Part shown: positions 1 to 6,223 of the stretch, one piece after another
Position numbering within the stretch: the first letter of the stretch is position 1
Layout of the letters: every line of letters starts with the position of its first letter
Virus record (IMG/VR): IMGVR_UViG_3300029990_000063
Span: 1-21,099 of that record
DNA from: a virus
Strand: one strand, 5' to 3'
Length of the DNA stretch: 21,099 nucleotides
Notes under the pieces: model-generated
Databases searched by the model: none
Told to the model about the DNA's origin: nothing
Seen by the model: only the letters and a program-made list of their open reading frames with translations
Made by a program: the position numbers and the translations under genes

Positions 1-30
1 GTATTATTGGGATAGAAAGGAATATAAATA

Positions 31-246
31 ATGTCAATGACGGAACGAATAAGAATTTTATTAGTTAAACATGGGAATATGTCGGAAGCTGAATTCGCTC
101 GAAAGATTGGACAAAGTCCACAGAATTTCCATAACAAGATGAAAAGAGATAATTTCAATGAAGAAGATCTGACGCAAATGGCTGCAGCTCTTAATTGTGA
201 TTTAAAGATTTCTTTTATCGACAAAACAACCAATGAAGAAGTATAA
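31..246 (+). CDS. Small XRE-family helix-turn-helix protein
   Basis: A 71-aa protein that is essentially one Cro/CI-type DNA-binding domain. Residues 18-50 contain the HTH pattern (AEFARKIGQSPQNFHNKMKR), and a short strand (LKISFID) closes the fold. There is no dimerisation or peptidase tail, so it is much shorter than a lambda CI-type repressor. Stand-alone proteins of this kind are common in clostridial phages and probably act as Cro-like or accessory regulators; the target is unknown. The start has a good ribosome binding site (AGAAAGGAA, about 8 nt upstream). It sits just before the replication gene, which suggests early expression. Family assignment is confident and the role is inferred. 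Confidence 0.85.
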   Translation: MSMTERIRILLVKHGNMSEAEFARKIGQSPQNFHNKMKRDNFNEEDLTQMAAALNCDLKISFIDKTTNEEV

Positions 247-247
247 T
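218..247 (+). promoter_or_regulatory. Candidate sigma-A-type promoter upstream of the replication gene
   Basis: TCGACA (218-223), 18 nt, then a perfect TATAAT (242-247) overlapping the stop of the upstream gene. It would start transcription shortly before the replication initiator at 320. The -35 box matches five of six consensus bases. AT-rich phage DNA produces such matches by chance, so this is tentative. Confidence 0.3.
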
Positions 248-319
248 ATACAACCAGAGAATATATAATTAAAATACTAATGATGGGCTACAATGAAATC
301 GCCAGGGTGGTGAAAATGA

Positions 320-1123
320 ATGAGTTATATTATAGAGGATTTATGGAAAAGTAATTTTAATTTTAAGCCAGTTGATGCTTTAATTTATTCTAATATTTCA
401 AGTTGGAACAAATCTGGAACTGGATGCTATGAAAGCATAGAAACCATTAGTAAAAAAAGTTTCTGTAATTATAAAACAGCAGAGCGATCCATAAAGAAAT
501 TATTAGATTTAGGGTTAATAGTTAAAGGTGACTTTAATCCAAAGAGCAAAACATATATATATATTACCACAGACAAATTGACCTATATCAGTCAAACTGA
601 CTCAGTCAAATTGTCTCAGTCAAATTGTCCTATATCCCCCAAATTGACCGTGACAGACAGTCAAACTGACCAATTACCACAGTCAAATTGTCCAAACACC
701 ACAGTCAAATTGACTGACTATAATAATATATATAATAAAGAATATAATAAAGAATTAAAAGATATAGGTATTGAACCTCTTGTTTCTGATAATAAAATCT
801 TTTTGATTCTAAAGGATAATACGAATTTTGAAGTTCCGGCAGATAAAATAATAGAATGGCAAAAAGTTTATTCTGGAATCAATATAATTAAAGAACTTGG
901 AAAAATGAAATTATGGTTAGAAAGTAATACGCAAAAGCGAAAGACAGAAACCGGAATGCCAAGATTTATAAATAGTTGGTTATCAAGAGCAGACAACCCG
1001 CAGCCAATTAAACCGAATTATAATAATAGCAATGTTGAAAATACAGCTAAGCCAATTGGAAATACGGAAGCGGTAACAGAACCAGAAGAAGAACCTAAAA
1101 ATTATGGTTGGACAGACGATTAA
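320..1123 (+). CDS. Replication initiation protein (helix-turn-helix replisome organiser)
   Basis: A 267-aa protein. Residues 15-85 look like the winged-helix N-terminal domain of phage replisome organisers: helices, then ETISKKSFCNYKTAERSIKKL and the wing (GLIVKGDF, YIYITTD). Residues 90-135 are low complexity and are encoded by the DNA iterons described separately, so this linker is shaped by the origin rather than by protein function. Residues 150-225 form a helical C-terminal domain (IEWQKVYSGINIIKELGKMKLWLESN, PRFINSWLSRA) resembling those thought to recruit helicase loader or helicase. The acidic tail ends GWTDD. No helicase loader gene follows in the window. The ATG at 320 is preceded by GGGTGGTGA. 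An intrinsic terminator follows. The replication role is supported by the fold pattern plus the internal origin-like repeats; the exact family is not certain. Confidence 0.75.
   Translation: MSYIIEDLWKSNFNFKPVDALIYSNISSWNKSGTGCYESIETISKKSFCNYKTAERSIKKLLDLGLIVKGDFNPKSKTYIYITTDKLTYISQTDSVKLSQSNCPISPKLTVTDSQTDQLPQSNCPNTTVKLTDYNNIYNKEYNKELKDIGIEPLVSDNKIFLILKDNTNFEVPADKIIEWQKVYSGINIIKELGKMKLWLESNTQKRKTETGMPRFINSWLSRADNPQPIKPNYNNSNVENTAKPIGNTEAVTEPEEEPKNYGWTDD
570..766 (+). other. Putative phage replication origin: iterons plus AT-rich 12-mers
   Basis: Eight copies of a CAGTCAAATTG(A/T)C-like unit begin near 570, 589, 603, 617, 637, 658, 680 and 702; those at 570 and 637 are degenerate. Spacing is 14 nt for the tight trio and 20-22 nt (two helical turns) for the rest. 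The unit is read in all three frames of the host gene (SQTD, VKL, QSNC), which argues for selection on DNA. Immediately downstream, 719-766 is almost pure A+T and contains a perfect tandem 12-mer TATAATAAAGAA (731-742, 743-754), as expected of a DNA unwinding element. Origins inside the initiator gene are known, for example lambda O. Confidence 0.75.
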
Positions 1124-1142
1124 TTAAATAATACATACTCAG

Positions 1143-1172
1143 GGCATCAATCAAACGATTGGTGTCTTTTTT
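1143..1172 (+). terminator. Rho-independent terminator after the replication gene
   Basis: A 10-bp stem with two G-T pairs (1143-1152 with 1157-1166), loop AAAC, followed by six T. It separates the replication gene from the packaging and late genes. The rest of the gap to 1319 is AT-rich; a TATAAT lies at 1266-1271, but I see no convincing -35 box. Confidence 0.8.
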
Positions 1173-1318
1173 GTGTGGATTCAACAACTAAGTCAATGTA
1201 AAAATAAATATTGGAACGCCTACAAAATACAACAAAATAATACAACATAGTGTTTTTGAATAATTTATAATGTCGGTATAGGGAATCTAACGGAGTAAAT
1301 AGAGAGGATGTGCAGAAC

Positions 1319-1906
1319 ATGGATAACAACAATATAGACAGCAATTTAAAGGATCAACTTATAAAGACTAAACGTAAGTCAAACGGTAAGAACAGTCCAG
1401 TAATCGGAGATAACGGATATCTAACTAATCCAGGTGATAACAGTAAGGCTATATCAGATATGCTTTATATATATCAAATGCCACCTATAGATGTCAACAG
1501 TGATGAAGAAGTGTTGAACCGTATACAAGAGTACTTTAGTTACTGTATAGGGAAAGACATAAGGCTTGGAGTAGAAGGTCTTGCAATGGCTCTAGGTGTG
1601 AACAGGTGTACGCTTTGGGACTGGGAAACGGGTAGAAGTAGAGCAAATCTCGGTTCTTCGCGTTCCGACATCATAAAAAAAGCCAAACAATTTTTAGCAT
1701 TATATTCAGAAAATTTAGCACAGACAGGCAAGATAAATCCAGTTACTTGGATATTCCAGATGAAGAACCATTTCGGATATAAGGATGTGCAAGAGATCAG
1801 TGTCAGTGCCACTTCACCATTGGGAGAGATACCAAGCGATGCTGAGATACAAAAGAGAATTGTACAAGCAGACCCAAGTATTATTGATAGTGTTGATGAT
1901 TTCTAA
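1319..1906 (+). CDS. Terminase small subunit (Gp3-type DNA packaging protein)
   Basis: About 195 aa. The central part (GVEGLAMALGVNRCTLWDWE, then SDIIKKAKQFL and GKINPVTWIFQMKNHFGYKD) matches the Gp3-like small terminase family, whose HTH domain recognises the packaging site and whose oligomer stimulates the large subunit. The N-terminal 45 residues are polar and probably disordered; the C-terminus is acidic (DPSIIDSVDDF). I chose the ATG at 1319 because AGAGAGG lies about 11 nt upstream; a GTG at 1310 is in frame but only 2 nt from that site. The large subunit is 5.5 kb downstream rather than adjacent, which is unusual. Confidence 0.8.
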   Translation: MDNNNIDSNLKDQLIKTKRKSNGKNSPVIGDNGYLTNPGDNSKAISDMLYIYQMPPIDVNSDEEVLNRIQEYFSYCIGKDIRLGVEGLAMALGVNRCTLWDWETGRSRANLGSSRSDIIKKAKQFLALYSENLAQTGKINPVTWIFQMKNHFGYKDVQEISVSATSPLGEIPSDAEIQKRIVQADPSIIDSVDDF

Positions 1907-1976
1907 TGTTTTTATGCATTATTTACATGGTTATTTTGGATATTATACATTATATAGTTAACAAATGGCTTATATA

Positions 1977-2011
1977 TGCGATAGTTCGCAAACTAATAAT
2001 AAATGCGAACT
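1977..2011. repeat. Inverted repeats TGCGAA/TTCGCA, possible operator
   Basis: AGTTCGCA (1983-1990) and TGCGAACT (2004-2011) form an 8-bp inverted repeat 13 nt apart, and TGCGA (1977-1981) pairs with TCGCA (1986-1990). The three half-sites in an AT-rich gap upstream of the accessory genes look like an operator or a small hairpin. The binding factor is unknown. Confidence 0.4.
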
Positions 2012-2042
2012 TTATAAAATAGATATAATCGCAGATATATAA

Positions 2043-2104
2043 GGACCACCCCGGGGGTCTAATGGCTGTCAGATTGTGGGGGTACCTCAGTACTCCGACC
2101 GCCG
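2043..2104. other. GC-rich block downstream of terS, candidate packaging (cos) site
   Basis: This stretch is far richer in GC than its surroundings. It holds a near palindrome around ACCCCGGGGGT (2048-2058) and a stem-loop GGGGTAC-CTCA-GTACTCC (2079-2096). Phage cos sites are often GC-rich with imperfect dyad symmetry and lie beside the small terminase gene, which ends 136 nt upstream. There is no HNH gene nearby, which weakens the cos case. A 38-aa reading frame overlaps the block. Confidence 0.35.
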
Positions 2105-2178
2105 AAAATTTAAAAAAGGCTCTTTCCAATATGATGTATCGAAATCATCCAAAAAACAAAAAGGCTAATTCAATGTAA
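2062..2178 (+). CDS. Possible 38-aa small protein across the GC-rich block
   Basis: ATG at 2062 with a G-run just upstream, stop at 2176-2178. The product begins MAVRLWGYLSTPTAENLKKA and ends in a basic tail rich in Lys and Asn. The composition looks protein-like, with no run of odd codons, but the ribosome binding site coincides with the palindrome and the frame is short. I do not recognise it. The GC-rich DNA could be conserved because it is coding, because it is a packaging site, or both. Confidence 0.3.
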   Translation: MAVRLWGYLSTPTAENLKKALSNMMYRNHPKNKKANSM

Positions 2179-2192
2179 GGGAGATAGATACT

Positions 2193-2444
2193 ATGACACT
2201 AAATAAAAGAACACAAATGGATTTAAGAACGCTAGAAGTACTTTTAAAAGATAGATACAAAATCACTAAATTCATAGTAAATGATAATATCGACAACTTA
2301 ATGATTAAATTTGACTGTGATTTTGCAATAGAATTTAGCTTGTGGATTATTTGCGATTCACTTAATGAATTTGGTATGGATAAAACAGTCAAGTATATAT
2401 CTCAAACAATAGAAAATAGATTTATGTCGCAAATAAAAAGATAA
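2193..2444 (+). CDS. Unrecognised phage protein (83 aa)
   Basis: An 83-aa protein with a good ribosome binding site (AAGGGAG, about 9 nt before ATG). The predicted pattern is helix (TQMDLRTLEVLLKDRY), two strands (KITKFIVN, NLMIKFDCDFAIEFSL), then a C-terminal helix (DKTVKYISQTIENRFM). There is no signal peptide or membrane segment and no known motif. It opens the accessory island between the two terminase genes. Function unknown. Confidence 0.7.
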   Translation: MTLNKRTQMDLRTLEVLLKDRYKITKFIVNDNIDNLMIKFDCDFAIEFSLWIICDSLNEFGMDKTVKYISQTIENRFMSQIKR

Positions 2445-2484
2445 AAAGACCATATCTTGATAGCCCTAAAGAAAGTAGGAGCAT

Positions 2485-2784
2485 ATGAAAATCGAAGACG
2501 AACTATCAGAACAACAAAAGTTTACTCTAATGCTTTTATATAACAGTCTTGAAGCTATTCAAGTAGCATATATGAATCAAGTGAAGATAAAGCCATGGCG
2601 TGCTGAGGAAATCATAAAACAAATGTATTTAGACAAAGGCTATTTAAAAATAAGCCAAGCTATTGCTAATGAATATTTATTCTCAACTAAAGTTATTATT
2701 ACCGCTGAAACAGAAGATGAAAGAAAAAGGCTTATGGAAATGGCTAATAGATCAGTTCAACCAAAGGAGATTATCCAATTATGA
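2485..2784 (+). CDS. Unrecognised helical phage protein (99 aa)
   Basis: Largely helical and charged, without membrane segments or Cys clusters. The middle (AYMNQVKIKPWRAEEIIKQM) and the end (ETEDERKRLMEMANRS) look like amphipathic helices. AGTAGGAG precedes the ATG. Its stop overlaps the next start as ATGA (2781-2784), so the two genes are translationally coupled. Function unknown. Confidence 0.7.
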   Translation: MKIEDELSEQQKFTLMLLYNSLEAIQVAYMNQVKIKPWRAEEIIKQMYLDKGYLKISQAIANEYLFSTKVIITAETEDERKRLMEMANRSVQPKEIIQL

Positions 2785-3035
2785 CAATCGAAGAATATGG
2801 AGCTGCAGAACCTAAAATCAATAATTTTAAAATACTTAAAGATAAAATATCTAATTACGAAAGCCAAAGAAATCGGATTAGCAATGGTATTTTATCAATA
2901 ACGGCTTACTATCAGCACGAAATCAACTTTATTGAAAACAAATCACTAGAACAAAAGGTTGTTAATGCTATAGTTCGTGTTTATGAAGATGAAATCTCAA
3001 GTATTGAAAAGGAAATGAACGATATAAAGCTTTAA
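2781..3035 (+). CDS. Unrecognised coiled-coil-like phage protein (84 aa)
   Basis: Starts inside the stop of the previous gene (ATGA overlap). Residues 15-50 and 55-84 have heptad-like spacing of hydrophobic residues among charged ones (NNFKILKDKISNYESQRN; VVNAIVRVYEDEISSIEKEM), suggesting a helical hairpin or coiled coil. Coupling suggests it may partner the upstream protein. AAAGGAGA, the gene's likely ribosome binding site, is at 2763-2770. Function unknown. Confidence 0.7.
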   Translation: MTIEEYGAAEPKINNFKILKDKISNYESQRNRISNGILSITAYYQHEINFIENKSLEQKVVNAIVRVYEDEISSIEKEMNDIKL

Positions 3036-3070
3036 AAATTCCAAAATTTATAAAAAGGAGATTTCAAATT

Positions 3071-3334
3071 ATGAAATACGTCAAAAAGCCATTAGAGGTT
3101 GAAGCAATTCAATTTACTGGAACAAACGAAAGCTTAAAAGAAATTGAAGATTTTGCAAAAGAAAATTGTACAAGTGCTGAATTTCAAGGTGGAAAAGTCA
3201 TTGGATTATCCATACGGACACTTGAAATTAATTTATACGCAAGCATTGGAGACTTTGTTGTTAAAGATATTGATGGTAACTTTAGTCTCTTAAGTCCTAG
3301 AGTTTTTGAAAAGATATACGATTTATTAAATTAA
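3071..3334 (+). CDS. Small conserved phage protein (MKYxKKPxxVEAIQFTG family)
   Basis: An 87-aa protein of a type found in many Firmicutes phages. The N-terminus MKYVKKPLEVEAIQFTG, the middle 'LEINLYASIGDFVVKDIDG' and the end 'SPRVFEKIYDLL' follow the usual pattern of that family (a lid-like beta domain with a GD-(Y/F)-(I/V) turn). The biochemical role of the family is not known to me. AAAAAGGAG lies upstream. It is followed closely by the HTH/DUF3310 gene, so they are probably co-transcribed. Confidence 0.75.
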   Translation: MKYVKKPLEVEAIQFTGTNESLKEIEDFAKENCTSAEFQGGKVIGLSIRTLEINLYASIGDFVVKDIDGNFSLLSPRVFEKIYDLLN

Positions 3335-3352
3335 AAAGGAGAGTGACCCAAA

Positions 3353-4564
3353 ATGACAATGACAACAGAAGAAATAATATATAGATATAGACAAGCCATG
3401 ACCGACCACAAGAAACAAATCAAGATCATATCCGAACTAAACGGATGTCGAAAAGAAGATATCGAAAAGATACTCGCTGAGAACGGTTATATGAAACTTT
3501 TCGTCAATGGAAAGGATTTATCAATTGATATTCCTAAGATGGTCGATATGAGGACACATGGAAAGTCTCAAACAGAAATAGCCAAGCTGTACGGAACTAC
3601 TCAACCAAAAATCAGTTTATTGCTGAATGAAAAGGCTGATGAAAAGAAAAAGCAGACTGAAAAGCTTGAAAAAGAACAAAAAGAAGCTGTTGGTATGTTA
3701 TTTCGTGGCACAGACCCAGAAACTCGCAAACTTGGCGAACCGCTTGAATGGAAAAAGAGTACGGCTCCACTTCCGATGCAAAAAGAAGTCGTTGTTCCAA
3801 AACTGCCCAAACTAAGCCTTCCGATGGATGGGGAAGAAATGATATCACAACACGGAAAAGGAATCGAATGGAATTCGACATATTCAAGTCAACCTATTAC
3901 TGATAAAATAGGCAACGCTATTGCACCCGCTATAAATATAGCTATAGCCAATGCAAATAAAGATGGAAAATATGCAACTGGTGGAATCGTTAAAAACCCT
4001 CTATTTGCACCATCTTTAAATATTGGAGTTGATATTGATGATGAATCAGTTCTGAAACAAGTTGAAGCTATTGATATCATCAAAGAAAATGCAGAAGATG
4101 TGATGGCTTTTAATCAACAGTTTGTATCGCAATATTTGAAATCAAAATGTGGAGAAGAACCAATTCCAAAGGATTATCTGATATGTGATGATTTAACTGA
4201 AAAGAGTAGTCCAGAAGAGAAACAGCAATTGAATGACTTCTTGACGAAATGGACACTTCCCTTTTCCAAAACTAATGCAGCTAATGAAAAATCATATGTT
4301 AGCGGTAATCTAGCGGTTGGCGATGGTTTTACATTAAATCAAGATGGAGAAAAATTCGACCCAGTAGAACATCCAAAAGGATATTGCGTCAACGATATGG
4401 AGTCAATCGACATAATGATTTCCATCTACGGAGCTGATGCAGTAAAAACATTCTGTAAAATAACAGCATTCCAATATTTATTCCGTTGTGACCGCAAAAA
4501 TGGTGATGAAGATGTTCTGAAAGCTAATTGGTACCTAAATAAATTCAAGGAGCTATCGAAATGA
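3353..4564 (+). CDS. HTH protein with C-terminal DUF3310-like domain
   Basis: A 403-aa protein of at least three parts. Residues 20-46 (KQIKIISELNGCRKEDIEKI) resemble a short helical module seen in phage regulators. Residues 63-92 are a helix-turn-helix (GKSQTEIAKLYGTTQPKISL). Residues 93-115 are a charged helix, and 115-330 are not recognised. Residues 335-400 resemble DUF3310 (EHPKGYCVNDMESIDIM, then AFQYLFRCDRKNGDEDVLKA and NWYL), a domain also found in phage proteins called nucleotide kinases without proof. Combining a sequence-reading HTH with DUF3310 suggests a DNA-bound regulator or a modular defence or nucleotide-related protein; this is inference. GGAGAG lies about 9 nt upstream, and the stop overlaps the next start (ATGA). 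Confidence 0.65.
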   Translation: MTMTTEEIIYRYRQAMTDHKKQIKIISELNGCRKEDIEKILAENGYMKLFVNGKDLSIDIPKMVDMRTHGKSQTEIAKLYGTTQPKISLLLNEKADEKKKQTEKLEKEQKEAVGMLFRGTDPETRKLGEPLEWKKSTAPLPMQKEVVVPKLPKLSLPMDGEEMISQHGKGIEWNSTYSSQPITDKIGNAIAPAINIAIANANKDGKYATGGIVKNPLFAPSLNIGVDIDDESVLKQVEAIDIIKENAEDVMAFNQQFVSQYLKSKCGEEPIPKDYLICDDLTEKSSPEEKQQLNDFLTKWTLPFSKTNAANEKSYVSGNLAVGDGFTLNQDGEKFDPVEHPKGYCVNDMESIDIMISIYGADAVKTFCKITAFQYLFRCDRKNGDEDVLKANWYLNKFKELSK

Positions 4565-4710
4565 TTATTTTAAAATCCTTAGCAATCTTGTATTTGATTT
4601 ATTCAATCGCTATGTATTTCTTAACAATGGATGAAAATAAATCCAAAAGCGACACTGGAACAAGAAGTATTTTCATAGTTTTTTCAATTCTAATTTTGAT
4701 ATATGGTTGA
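4561..4710 (+). CDS. Small two-helix membrane protein (49 aa)
   Basis: Starts at the ATGA overlap with the upstream stop, with AAGGAG at 4547-4552. The 49-aa product has two hydrophobic segments (residues 2-22, IILKSLAILYLIYSIAMYFL, and 36-49, SIFIVFSILILIYG) joined by a polar loop rich in Lys, Ser and Asp. It would be a membrane hairpin. Phage membrane microproteins of this size include superinfection exclusion and holin-like proteins, but nothing here decides between these. Tight coupling to the HTH/DUF3310 gene suggests co-expression. Confidence 0.65.
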   Translation: MIILKSLAILYLIYSIAMYFLTMDENKSKSDTGTRSIFIVFSILILIYG

Positions 4711-4777
4711 CAATATAATTAAGCGTGAAATTCAAGCCATAGAAACTTGCGAAGCCTATGTGTAGTTAAAGCCTACT

Positions 4778-4926
4778 TGGATAGTGGCGGAAAGGGTACA
4801 CGCTAGATAAAACGCTGTTCGTTGTAAGTAAGTGATGCGATGACCCCATCTATTCTTACACGAGAGGTAGTATCGAGAGAAACTATCGTCGGAAATCATA
4901 TAGGGTTCGAATCCCTATCTATCCAA
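4778..4926 (+). ncRNA. tRNA-like structured RNA (pseudo-tRNA or tRNA mimic)
   Basis: The 3' end carries an unmistakable T arm: ATAGGG-TTCGAAT-CCCTAT (4900-4918), followed by CTATCC. The 5' end has the matching GGATAG (4779-4784; TGGATAG/CTATCCA pairs fully if 4778 is included), then TGGCGGAAAGGGTACACGC, which reads like a tRNA-Leu D arm (GCG pairing with CGC). The element is about 149 nt, roughly 65 nt longer than tRNA-Leu. No normal 17-nt anticodon arm follows the D arm. Instead there is an extended hairpin TGTAAG/CTTACA (4823-4828, 4855-4860) with an inner GATG/CATC, and a second hairpin GGTAGT/ACTATC (4866-4871, 4882-4887). There is no encoded CCA tail. A TATAAT at 4714-4719 could start it. 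It may be a degenerate or insertion-bearing tRNA, or a cloverleaf mimic. Confidence 0.5.
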
Positions 4927-4956
4927 TTTATTTTATTTGAAAAGGAGAATTAAATT

Positions 4957-5118
4957 ATGGACAAAAATCTATTCAAGGCATTGTTTTATGTAGTTTTGCA
5001 TAAGAAAATGGACAAGTTAGAACGCAAACTTCAAAAATACGGAAAGATTTACTTTGATAAAGAGGTTGCGATTATGTATGTTCCTAAAGATAATTTGAAA
5101 GTTGGTGAACCCAAATGA
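4957..5118 (+). CDS. Unrecognised small basic protein (53 aa)
   Basis: ATG at 4957 with AAAAGGAG 9-10 nt upstream; stop at 5116-5118 overlaps the next start (ATGA). The 53-aa product starts with a hydrophobic helix (LFKALFYVVL), then a basic amphipathic helix (HKKMDKLERKLQKYGK) and short strands (IYFDKEVAIMYV). Function unknown. It directly follows the tRNA-like RNA. Confidence 0.6.
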   Translation: MDKNLFKALFYVVLHKKMDKLERKLQKYGKIYFDKEVAIMYVPKDNLKVGEPK

Positions 5119-5297
5119 ATCCAACAGACCAAGAACTATATAATTATCTTTCTAAACTTGAAACTAGCATAGAATCTCATTTGCATAATTACTGTATGTA
5201 CTGTATCGAGGAACATTGCATAATGAATAAAATTGACATAGAAATCAAGGAAGATAGAAAGCATTTATGGGAAACCAAGCAAGGAGAACCCAAATGA
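5115..5297 (+). CDS. Unrecognised small protein with Cys/His cluster (60 aa)
   Basis: Coupled by ATGA overlap at both ends. Residues 22-35 (H22, H24, C27, C30, H34, C35; CMYCIEEHC) could bind a metal ion, but the spacing is not a standard zinc knuckle. The rest is polar and helical. The upstream GGTGA is a weak ribosome binding site, so translation may rely on coupling. Function unknown. Confidence 0.6.
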   Translation: MNPTDQELYNYLSKLETSIESHLHNYCMYCIEEHCIMNKIDIEIKEDRKHLWETKQGEPK

Positions 5298-5704
5298 CAA
5301 ATTATGAATTTTTACAATCATTAAAGATTGAAGATACGGCAGATGTACTTGAATTATTTTGTCTGACAGCAGAATTTAATGGATTTGATATTAGAATGGA
5401 TTTATCAGAATACAAAGAACGATTAGTCGTAAGAAGAGAATATCTAAAAAAATACGAAGATTATAGCCATTGGTTAAACCCAGGCACATTAACTTGGTTG
5501 AAACGTACATACGATGGTAAAACCGTATATGAAAGTGTACAAGGATGGACAATTGAAGAGTGGGCGAGCTTCATAGGATATTTATGTATATCACACCGAT
5601 TAAGAATTGCTGTTATTGTTGGATATGATGATTGTAATACTCATAAGCGAGGATGTTCGCCACCTGAAAGATATGTAGATTGGTTGATGGATGAATACAA
5701 ATAA
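5294..5704 (+). CDS. Unrecognised phage protein (136 aa)
   Basis: I place the start at the ATG at 5294: AAGGAG lies at 5281-5286 and the ATG overlaps the upstream stop. A longer in-frame start 27 nt upstream lacks these signals. The protein has helices (TADVLELFCLTAEFNGFDI), a Trp-rich middle (SHWLNPGTLTWLKRTY; GWTIEEWASF) and a hydrophobic segment (LRIAVIVGYDD). The C-terminus, CSPPERYVDWLMDEY, is of a kind common at the ends of small phage proteins. No enzyme motif seen. Its stop overlaps the next start by one base (TAATG). Confidence 0.65.
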   Translation: MTNYEFLQSLKIEDTADVLELFCLTAEFNGFDIRMDLSEYKERLVVRREYLKKYEDYSHWLNPGTLTWLKRTYDGKTVYESVQGWTIEEWASFIGYLCISHRLRIAVIVGYDDCNTHKRGCSPPERYVDWLMDEYK

Positions 5705-5955
5705 TGGGACTATTAAAATTATCAGAGAAGTGTCAAAAGTGCGATAGAGTTTTATTTTGCAATGAAAAGAGAATGGAAGCGTGTGCATACTTAATCCCAA
5801 ACAATGGCGCTGAAATGCCCGCAAAAATGTCATATGAACCTAAGCTTGTAGATATTCGCCTTGACGCTAATACGACCGTTAGTGTGGATTTAGCAGATAT
5901 TCAGAAAGCATTAACAAAGTCATTAAGTGTTAACTGTCAATCATTTAGTAGATAA
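5704..5955 (+). CDS. Cys-rich phage protein, probably zinc binding (83 aa)
   Basis: Four cysteines near the N-terminus (C10, C13, C19, C27; the run CQKCDRVLFCNEKRMEACAY) form a likely zinc site of a type frequent in clostridial phage genes near the replication or packaging region. Residues 45-75 alternate strand and helix (LVDIRLDANTTVSVDLADI). Function unknown; the family pattern is recognisable. The start is set by the TAATG overlap with the upstream gene. Confidence 0.65.
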   Translation: MGLLKLSEKCQKCDRVLFCNEKRMEACAYLIPNNGAEMPAKMSYEPKLVDIRLDANTTVSVDLADIQKALTKSLSVNCQSFSR

Positions 5956-5964
5956 GGAGCAAAT

Positions 5965-6222
5965 ATGAATCTGTCTAACGCAATATCTCAAGCAATCACT
6001 CAACAAGTAGATGAATTTGAAAAGTACAGAGACAAAATTATTGACAAAGAACTTAGAGAAGTTTTAGTTACCAATGAGATATTTACGTTAGCCGAAGCTA
6101 CTGAAAGAGTTGAAATTATGCAAGTTCAGAATACATATGAATATCACATAATGTTAGATGGTAAATGCGTTAGTAAGTTTAAGTTTGAAGTTGATTTAAA
6201 AAAAAATTGTGAGGTGAAATAA
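5965..6222 (+). CDS. Unrecognised phage protein (85 aa)
   Basis: AAGGAGC precedes the ATG by about 6 nt. The N-terminal half is a charged helix (QQVDEFEKYRDKIIDKELRE); the C-terminal half is strand-rich (NTYEYHIMLDGKCVSKFKFE). Its stop is one base before the next start (TAATATG), a spacing shared by the next two junctions, so these genes are translated together. Function unknown. Confidence 0.65.
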   Translation: MNLSNAISQAITQQVDEFEKYRDKIIDKELREVLVTNEIFTLAEATERVEIMQVQNTYEYHIMLDGKCVSKFKFEVDLKKNCEVK

Positions 6223-6223
6223 T

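Noticed and set aside
570-718. CRISPR array
   Set aside because: Repeat units are only 11-14 bp, spacers are too short and uneven, and the array lies inside a coding frame.
1147-1344. Minus-strand 65-aa frame in the gap before terS
   Set aside because: It contains the intrinsic terminator hairpin, has no ribosome binding site and a biased, AT-driven composition.
1965-2042. 25-codon frame starting MAYICDSSQT
   Set aside because: Too short, no ribosome binding site, and it spans the inverted repeat that better explains the sequence.
4706-4719. TTGACA and TATAAT as one promoter before the tRNA-like RNA
   Set aside because: Only 2 nt separate the boxes, so they cannot be a -35/-10 pair; each lacks a convincing partner at the right distance.
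4804-4852. Group I intron or archaeal-type intron in a tRNA-Leu
   Set aside because: The excess is only about 65 nt, with no group I core motifs. TAGAT/ATCTA could close an enlarged anticodon loop, but it conflicts with the longer TGTAAG/CTTACA stem.
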